Source: Xanthomonas cannabis pv. cannabis (GTDB lineage: Bacteria; Pseudomonadota; Gammaproteobacteria; Xanthomonadales; Xanthomonadaceae). From it: DNA of 39,695 nucleotides. The notes under the pieces are model-generated. The model ran no database searches. It was not told the origin of the DNA and saw only the letters and a list, made by a program, of their open reading frames with translations. The stretch lies in contig NZ_JSZE01000057.1 in the NCBI RefSeq assembly GCF_000802365.1, forward strand, positions 1-39,695, given 5' to 3'. Made by a program: the position numbers and the translations under genes. The stretch's first letter is position 1. Each line of letters starts with the position of its first letter. Below are positions 35,716-39,695 of the stretch, piece by piece.

Positions 35716-36638
35716 GACTGTGCTCCCGGATCGGACACCAATGTATCGACCATCTCATCCACCCTGTCTGCTCCCTGCCGCGGCACCGCGGCGTCGAATA
35801 CGAACGACACGAAATCCTGTGCGCCGGCGCGCGAGCAGATGCCCGCGTTGGCGCAATAACTGGTGACCAGCGTGCTGTCGGCACTGCAGTCCAGGCCCAG
35901 CCGACACGCCGCCACCTGCCAGGCCAGTTCGGCGAACTGATCGCCGGCCACATAACCGTCCAGACTGTCATCGCCGCTGGCGCGCGCGCCCATCGCCGGT
36001 GCCAGGGCCAGGTAGGCCTCCGGGTCGCGCGAGGCCAGCACACGCCGCACCAGCGTGCGCTTGTAGGCCGGGGTGGCCTGCAGGGGTTCGCCCAGCGCGA
36101 GCAGGGCGGCCTCGGCGGCCAGGCTGCCGGCGCGCGCCGCGCGCAGGCGTTGCTGCGCCACCAGCCGCGGGCTCAGCCCGTCGCTGGGCGCGAAACCGGC
36201 GCAGCGCTGCGCCACCCGATCGCGCGCGGCATGCATGGCCGCCACGCCCGGCGTGGCGTGCGCGGCGATCCACGCGCTGTCGGCGGTATAGCCGGCCGGG
36301 CTGGCGGCATATGGTGCGCAGTAATCGTAGACCCGGCTCAAGCGCCAGCCGGCCTGCGCATCGCCGGCCTGCACGCGTTGCTGCAGGTACTGCGCGTAGC
36401 GATACAGATCCGGCTGTGCATCCACCGCATCGCGATCACGCAACTGCAATGCCGTGCCACGTTCGAAGGCCGCATGCACCGGCCGCGTGGCGACGGCCGG
36501 CTGCGTGACGGCAGTGGCCGGCGCGGTGGTCGTGGTGGCTGGCGTGGCCGGATGCGCACGCACATGCCACCAGCCCGCCGCCGCAAGCGCGACGGGAGCG
36601 AGCAACAGCCAGAGATGGCGGGCACGAGCAAGCGGCAT
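35712..36638 (-). CDS. Membrane-anchored or exported protein of unknown function
   Basis: The protein is 308 residues from ATG 36638; the frame is open to 36854, but the extra part is Arg/Cys-rich and unlikely. A basic N-terminus and one hydrophobic helix (WLLLAPVALAAAGWWHV, about residues 9-26) lead to a Thr/Ala/Pro linker. A helical region follows, with YRYAQYLQQRVQAGDAQAGW, SRVYDYCAPYA and AWQVAACRLGLDCSAD. Six Cys in the periplasmic part suggest disulfides. The helical pattern with GDAQAGW loosely recalls Sel1-type repeats but is not convincing. It is coupled by ATGA to the small membrane protein downstream. No function is assigned. Confidence 0.72.
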   Translation of the reverse strand: MPLARARHLWLLLAPVALAAAGWWHVRAHPATPATTTTAPATAVTQPAVATRPVHAAFERGTALQLRDRDAVDAQPDLYRYAQYLQQRVQAGDAQAGWRLSRVYDYCAPYAASPAGYTADSAWIAAHATPGVAAMHAARDRVAQRCAGFAPSDGLSPRLVAQQRLRAARAGSLAAEAALLALGEPLQATPAYKRTLVRRVLASRDPEAYLALAPAMGARASGDDSLDGYVAGDQFAELAWQVAACRLGLDCSADSTLVTSYCANAGICSRAGAQDFVSFVFDAAVPRQGADRVDEMVDTLVSDPGAQS

Positions 36639-36962
36639 GACAGCGGCAACCAGCGGCGGAGACGCCCGCAGCGACGGCGCGGAGTCTAGCACCCGGTTGC
36701 ACGGGCCATGGCGGCCAGGCGAACGCTGCCACGGCTGCTCGCGCGGCGACGAACAGCGCCGGGCGCAGATGATTGGGTCGCACGCAGTAGGCACGCAGTG
36801 CCGGAGGCAGATGCAACGCAGATGGCAGCGGCACACGCGGCCCGATCGCCGCAACCGCCGCGCTGGGTCGCCGCTACCAGTGGCGGCGCATGACCAACTG
36901 CACGGCAGCCGGCCTGCGCGAATGGTCTACGATGCACGCCTTCATTGTTACCGACTGCCACG
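36639..36962. other. Divergent intergenic region upstream of prmA
   Basis: These 324 bases lie between the starts of the unknown exported protein (minus) and prmA (plus), and must carry both promoters. No consensus promoter, hairpin with a T run or convincing small gene was found. Confidence 0.4.
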
Positions 36963-37883
36963 ATGCCGTTTCTTCAACTGACCCTGCCCTGCACCGATGC
37001 CGATCAGCCCCGTTTCCAGACCGCCATGGAGGAAGTCGGCGCGCTGGCGGTGACCTCGCTCGACGGCAACGACGATGGCAGCAATAGCCACGCCATCCTG
37101 GAACCGGGCGTCGGCGAAACCCCGTTGTGGAAGGAGCTGGAGTTGACCGCGCTGTTCGACAGCGAGAGCGACCCGCTGCAGGTCCTGGCCGCGCTGGATG
37201 CGTTCGACCCGGAACTGGACTGGAGCCAGGTGTCGTTTCGCATGGTCGAAGACAGCGACTGGATCCGCGCGTGGATGGACCTGTTCAAGCCGATGCAGTT
37301 CGGCACGCGCACCTTCATCGTGCCCTGGGATCAGGCGTTGCCCGAAGCGGCCAGCACGCCGGAGGCGGCCGTGGTGCGGCTGGACCCGGGCCTGGCGTAC
37401 GGCTCGGGCGCCAGCCCGACCACCGCGCTGTGTCTGCGCTGGCTCGACAGCCTGGGCAGCAGTGGCGTGCTGCACGGTGCGCGCGTGCTCGATTTCGGCT
37501 GCGGTTCGGGCATCCTGGCGCTGGCCGCGCTCAAGCTGGGCGCGGCCAGCGCGGTGGGCGTGGACAACGACCCGCAGGCGCTGCTGGCCACCGCCGAGAA
37601 TGCCGAGCGCAATGGCCTTCAGGCGCAACTGACCGCCTGCATGCCGGAGGATGAGCCGGTGCAGACCTATTCGGTGGTGGTGGCCAACATCCTGGCGACG
37701 TCACTGGACGCACTGGCCGAGCTGCTGGCCGCACGCGTGGCGCCGGGTGGACGCTTTGCGATGTCCGGCATCCTGCAGGGGCAGGAAGACGAACTGCTGG
37801 AGCGCTACGCGCCGTGGTTCGAGCAGTTGCGCTGCGAACGCGAAGAAGACTGGATCCGCATCGACGGCATCCGCCGCCACTGA
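36963..37883 (+). CDS. prmA: Ribosomal protein L11 methyltransferase
   Basis: The protein is 306 residues from ATG 36963, where the family start [10 protein letters not shown] begins. The N-terminal half is the L11-binding domain ([20 protein letters not shown]). The linker region has [20 protein letters not shown] and [20 protein letters not shown]. The C-terminal half is a class I methyltransferase: [20 protein letters not shown] (SAM loop), [20 protein letters not shown] and [13 protein letters not shown]. PrmA trimethylates lysines and the N-terminus of L11 using SAM. The usual His in the GTGxHxTT-type motif before the SAM loop appears here as Ser (GSGASPTT), which is unusual if my recollection of the family is right. 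Confidence 0.95.
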   Translation: MPFLQLTLPCTDADQPRFQTAMEEVGALAVTSLDGNDDGSNSHAILEPGVGETPLWKELELTALFDSESDPLQVLAALDAFDPELDWSQVSFRMVEDSDWIRAWMDLFKPMQFGTRTFIVPWDQALPEAASTPEAAVVRLDPGLAYGSGASPTTALCLRWLDSLGSSGVLHGARVLDFGCGSGILALAALKLGAASAVGVDNDPQALLATAENAERNGLQAQLTACMPEDEPVQTYSVVVANILATSLDALAELLAARVAPGGRFAMSGILQGQEDELLERYAPWFEQLRCEREEDWIRIDGIRRH

Positions 37884-37898
37884 GCCGGCCGGGCGGGT

Positions 37899-38390
37899 TC
37901 ACCGCTGCGCCCGGCCGGCGCGGATCTGCGCGGTGGTCAGCGCATCGTTCACGCTGATCGCGCGCAGGCGGGTCACCGCCTGCCAGCCGCTGCGCTGCAA
38001 TGCCTGATTGCGCCAGCGCCCGGCCTGCAGCCCGGCGACCACGCGCAGCGCGAGCTCGGCCACCAGCAGCGCGGCCCAGCCGCCTGCCACCCACGGCGGC
38101 GCGCCAGCGAGCGCCACTCCCACGGCGATGGTGGCCAGCAGCATCCCGCTCGTCAGCAGCGGCCAATACCGGTAACGCAGCGCCCAGCCCCGCGGTGCCA
38201 GCGCCGCTGACCAGTGCACGCCCTCGGCGACGGCGGTCCAGTCCTGCCCGCGCCGCCAGACCTGGTAGACGGCCGCCCCGCGGAAGCGTTCGACCGACGG
38301 ATCCAGCGGCGAATCGGCGGGCCACCGCGTGCTGGCGGGTGGGCGTTGATCGTCGGTGGGCCGGGATTTCGGAGTGACAGGCTCGACCAT
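37899..38390 (-). CDS. Small inner-membrane protein of unknown function
   Basis: The protein is 163 residues from ATG 38390, which has a strong GGAGG ribosome-binding site. Residues about 33-60 hold FRGAAVYQVWRRGQDWTAVA. Two membrane helices follow (about residues 77-95, PLLTSGMLLATIAVGVALAG, and 99-118, WVAGGWAALLVAELALRVVA). A basic cytoplasmic tail completes it. The plan of a soluble start followed by a W-rich loop and two helices is seen in several small unknown-function membrane families; I assign none. It converges on prmA with 15 bases between stops and diverges from the XRE gene. Confidence 0.7.
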   Translation of the reverse strand: MVEPVTPKSRPTDDQRPPASTRWPADSPLDPSVERFRGAAVYQVWRRGQDWTAVAEGVHWSAALAPRGWALRYRYWPLLTSGMLLATIAVGVALAGAPPWVAGGWAALLVAELALRVVAGLQAGRWRNQALQRSGWQAVTRLRAISVNDALTTAQIRAGRAQR

Positions 38391-38451
38391 GAACTTCCTC
38401 CTTGAGTTCGCTGTGATCTCTTCATCGACATCTCACCGACAGTATCGCAAA

Positions 38452-38480
38452 CATATTCCTATATGAAAGTTATACGAACT
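38452..38480. promoter_or_regulatory. AT-rich operator-like palindromes between divergent genes
   Basis: CATAT-TCCT-ATATG (38452-38465) and AGTT-ATACG-AACT (38468-38480) are two adjacent perfect inverted repeats in the 149-base gap between the membrane gene and the XRE regulator. The stretch is AT-rich for this genome. They are good candidates for binding by the XRE protein, which would then control itself and the divergent gene. Confidence 0.55.
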
Positions 38481-38539
38481 ATCCCCGAGGGCTGCTAGGG
38501 CTATATCTCCCGGCCCCGTCTGCCTTCCATCGGTGCCGT

Positions 38540-38917
38540 GTGAGCAAGCTGTACGAACGAGTACGCGAAGCCCGCAGCTTCACCAAGCTGACCCAGGAAG
38601 CCCTGGCCGGCGAGCTGGGCGTCACCCGCAGCGCGGTGGCCCAGTGGGAAATGGCCGAAGGCACCGCGCCGTCGGTGGAGAACCTGATCGGCCTGGCCAG
38701 GCGCAGCGGCATGGCCTTCGAATACCTGGCCACCGGCCGCGGCGAGCGCGTGTTCGGCCCGCCGGTCCCGGCCATCGCCGAAGAGCCTGCCCAGTACCGC
38801 CGCCTGGATGACCAGCAACGCGTGCTGCTGGCCCGCTTCGACACCCTGGCACCGCGCCAGCGCAGCGGGCTGCTGGATCTGTTGCTGGCCGAGGGCAAGA
38901 CGCGGCGGCGGCGCTGA
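38540..38917 (+). CDS. XRE-family transcriptional regulator
   Basis: The protein is 125 residues from GTG 38540. Residues about 5-62 form a Cro/C1-type HTH: LYERVREARSFTKLTQEALA, GELGVTRSAVAQWEMAEGTA and PSVENLIGLARRSGMAFEYL. The C-terminal part (about 80-125) is helical and ends in a basic tail, TRRRR; it may mediate dimerisation. The start codon lacks a clear ribosome-binding site, so leaderless translation is possible. It is divergent from a small membrane protein gene, with two palindromes between them. A heptamer array begins five bases after its stop. Confidence 0.88.
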   Translation: MSKLYERVREARSFTKLTQEALAGELGVTRSAVAQWEMAEGTAPSVENLIGLARRSGMAFEYLATGRGERVFGPPVPAIAEEPAQYRRLDDQQRVLLARFDTLAPRQRSGLLDLLLAEGKTRRRR

Positions 38918-38922
38918 GTTTC

Positions 38923-39006
38923 GGGAATCGGGAATCGGGAATCGGGAATCGGGAATCGGGAATCGGGAATCGGGAATCGGGAGTCGGGAGTCGGGAGTCG
39001 GGAGTC
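38923..39006. repeat. Tandem heptamer array (12 units)
   Basis: There are eight perfect GGGAATC units (38923-38978) followed by four GGGAGTC units (38979-39006), all in direct orientation with period 7. The step from AATC to AGTC marks a single-base variant spread over adjacent units. Similar heptamers form the inverted brackets at 25412-25521 and 33311-33748. Unlike those, this array has no inverted partner close by. Such arrays commonly vary in unit number between strains. Confidence 0.95.
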
Positions 39007-39045
39007 GGCGGCAGCGGCAGCGGCAGCGGCAGCGGCAGCGGCAGC
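39007..39045. repeat. GGCAGC microsatellite
   Basis: Six perfect GGCAGC units run from 39010 to 39045, preceded by GGC, directly abutting the heptamer array. The rest of the gap to 39217 shows no feature that I can support. Confidence 0.9.
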
Positions 39046-39217
39046 GTGGTTGTCGCACTGCTCGTTGTGCCAGGGAGCGGATGCGGTAGCTGAGGTCGCT
39101 GCAGGCAGCGACTGCGCGCTGCCACCTGCACCGTGGCGTTGCCCGGGCTGATGCATCCAGGTTCGCCGGCCGCTGCGCGCGTGGTTGAATAGCGCTCTTC
39201 CCGCTGCACGCCTGCCG

Positions 39218-39695
39218 ATGTCCCAGACCCCGCCACCGCGCCGCCCGCTGGCCACCTTCCTGCGGGCAACCCCGCCCGCCGCGCCGACCTTGATTCCGAC
39301 GCCGACGGTGCCCGCCGCCGAGCCGCCGGAGCAGGTGTTGCCGGTGCCAGCGCCCGCGCTGCCGCCCGCACCCGCACAGCCGGTGGTGCCGCCACCGCCG
39401 GCACCGGTGATCTCCGCACCGGCTGCGCCGGTGACCGGCCTGCCGGCCAACCAGCCCAGCCGCGCGCCGGCAGCGCCGCACGAACCCAGCCCTGCACGTG
39501 CAGACGCCGAACCGGGCCATGCCGCAGGCACGCCAGGCATGCACGGCGCTGCGGATGCCGCGGCCGCCGCCGCAGACCGGCCCGACGCACGCGCGCGCGA
39601 TGCCGATCTCCCGCGCGCCCCCGCTGCCGAGGCCGACCCCACCGCACAGGCCGCCATGCCCACCAGCGACGCAGGCGATCCGGCCTCTCCTGCAC
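39218..39695 (+). CDS. Pro/Ala-rich protein, N-terminal part (runs off the window)
   Basis: ATG 39218 opens a frame with no stop through the window end (159 codons visible). It begins MSQTPPPRRPLATFLRATPP and continues as a long Pro/Ala/Val-rich stretch (for example LPVPAPALPPAPAQPVVPPP), then becomes Ala/Asp/Glu-rich. No signal peptide, membrane helix or domain is visible in this portion. Such tracts are often linkers or periplasm-spanning segments preceding a folded domain further on. Codon bias and the lack of stops support coding, but the identity depends on sequence beyond the window. Confidence 0.6.
   Translation, partial: MSQTPPPRRPLATFLRATPPAAPTLIPTPTVPAAEPPEQVLPVPAPALPPAPAQPVVPPPPAPVISAPAAPVTGLPANQPSRAPAAPHEPSPARADAEPGHAAGTPGMHGAADAAAAAADRPDARARDADLPRAPAAEADPTAQAAMPTSDAGDPASPA

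Noticed and set aside
38923..39045. CRISPR-like array
   Set aside because: Units are 7 and 6 bases, directly adjacent and without spacers; no cas genes nearby. It is a simple tandem repeat.
38479..39663. A long minus-strand frame across the XRE gene and heptamer array
   Set aside because: It reads the repeats as a repeating peptide and the XRE gene in antisense; no supported start and no domain.

Overview
The window is chromosomal DNA of a Xanthomonas-like gammaproteobacterium. The evidence is high GC content, a TonB-dependent receptor, a groES-groEL pair beside cutA-dsbD, an aroQ-accB-accC cluster followed by prmA, and two repeat types I associate with xanthomonads: GGGAATC-type heptamers and palindromes built on GTAGGAGCGCACCCGGGCGCG. 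Genus is an inference from gene content and protein resemblance; I do not call a species. Most of the window is core genome. No prophage, insertion sequence, CRISPR array, tRNA or rRNA was seen.

Layout. 1-1100: the end of a siderophore-interacting flavoprotein, a tandem palindromic repeat, a terminator and a possible 23-residue ORF. 1101-9513: a YceI lipoprotein, a RutE-like nitroreductase, an ELM1-family protein, a queuosine-precursor transporter (VUT/YhhQ), GlnE, and a coupled cupin/SMP-30 pair. 9799-14793: two tandem paralogous AsmA-like envelope proteins. 15077-18360: an acetate/succinate CoA-transferase, then on the other strand a DAHP synthase preceded by a complete amino-acid attenuator whose leader peptide contains FYFWYYGF. 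18823-23458: a YjjJ/HipH-type HipA kinase with a fused HTH, behind a repeat-bearing AT-rich promoter, and a TonB receptor with a LacI-type operator over its promoter. 23702-26224: groES-groEL with a sigma-32-type promoter and a degenerate CIRCE. 26287-32011: a secreted endonuclease I, cutA, a DsbD with a duplicated sensor domain, and a prolyl oligopeptidase remnant. 32275-35169: aroQ-accB-[four-helix-bundle gene]-accC and a strong terminator. 35350-39695: a coupled pair of unknown membrane proteins, prmA, a small membrane protein divergent from an XRE regulator, a heptamer array, and the start of a Pro/Ala-rich protein.

The most interesting structure is a recurring heptamer bracket. Between accB and accC, a four-helix-bundle (23S rRNA intervening-sequence type) gene is enclosed by two 29-nt heptamer arms that are inverted and match at 25 of 29 positions. 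The right arm ends at the base before the accC start codon. The same bracket, with only a 50-nt non-coding loop, sits between groES and groEL. A third heptamer tract (12 direct units) follows the XRE gene. This resembles the architecture of 23S rRNA intervening sequences, but inside mRNA between co-transcribed essential genes. It could be an undescribed mobile, or RNA-processed, insertion family.

The second strong observation is the DAHP synthase attenuator: leader peptide, 9-bp antiterminator and terminator are all readable. It would tie entry into the shikimate pathway to Phe/Tyr/Trp charging. Gene coordinates rest on start-codon and ribosome-binding-site inspection. Functions rest on remembered family motifs, without any database search.
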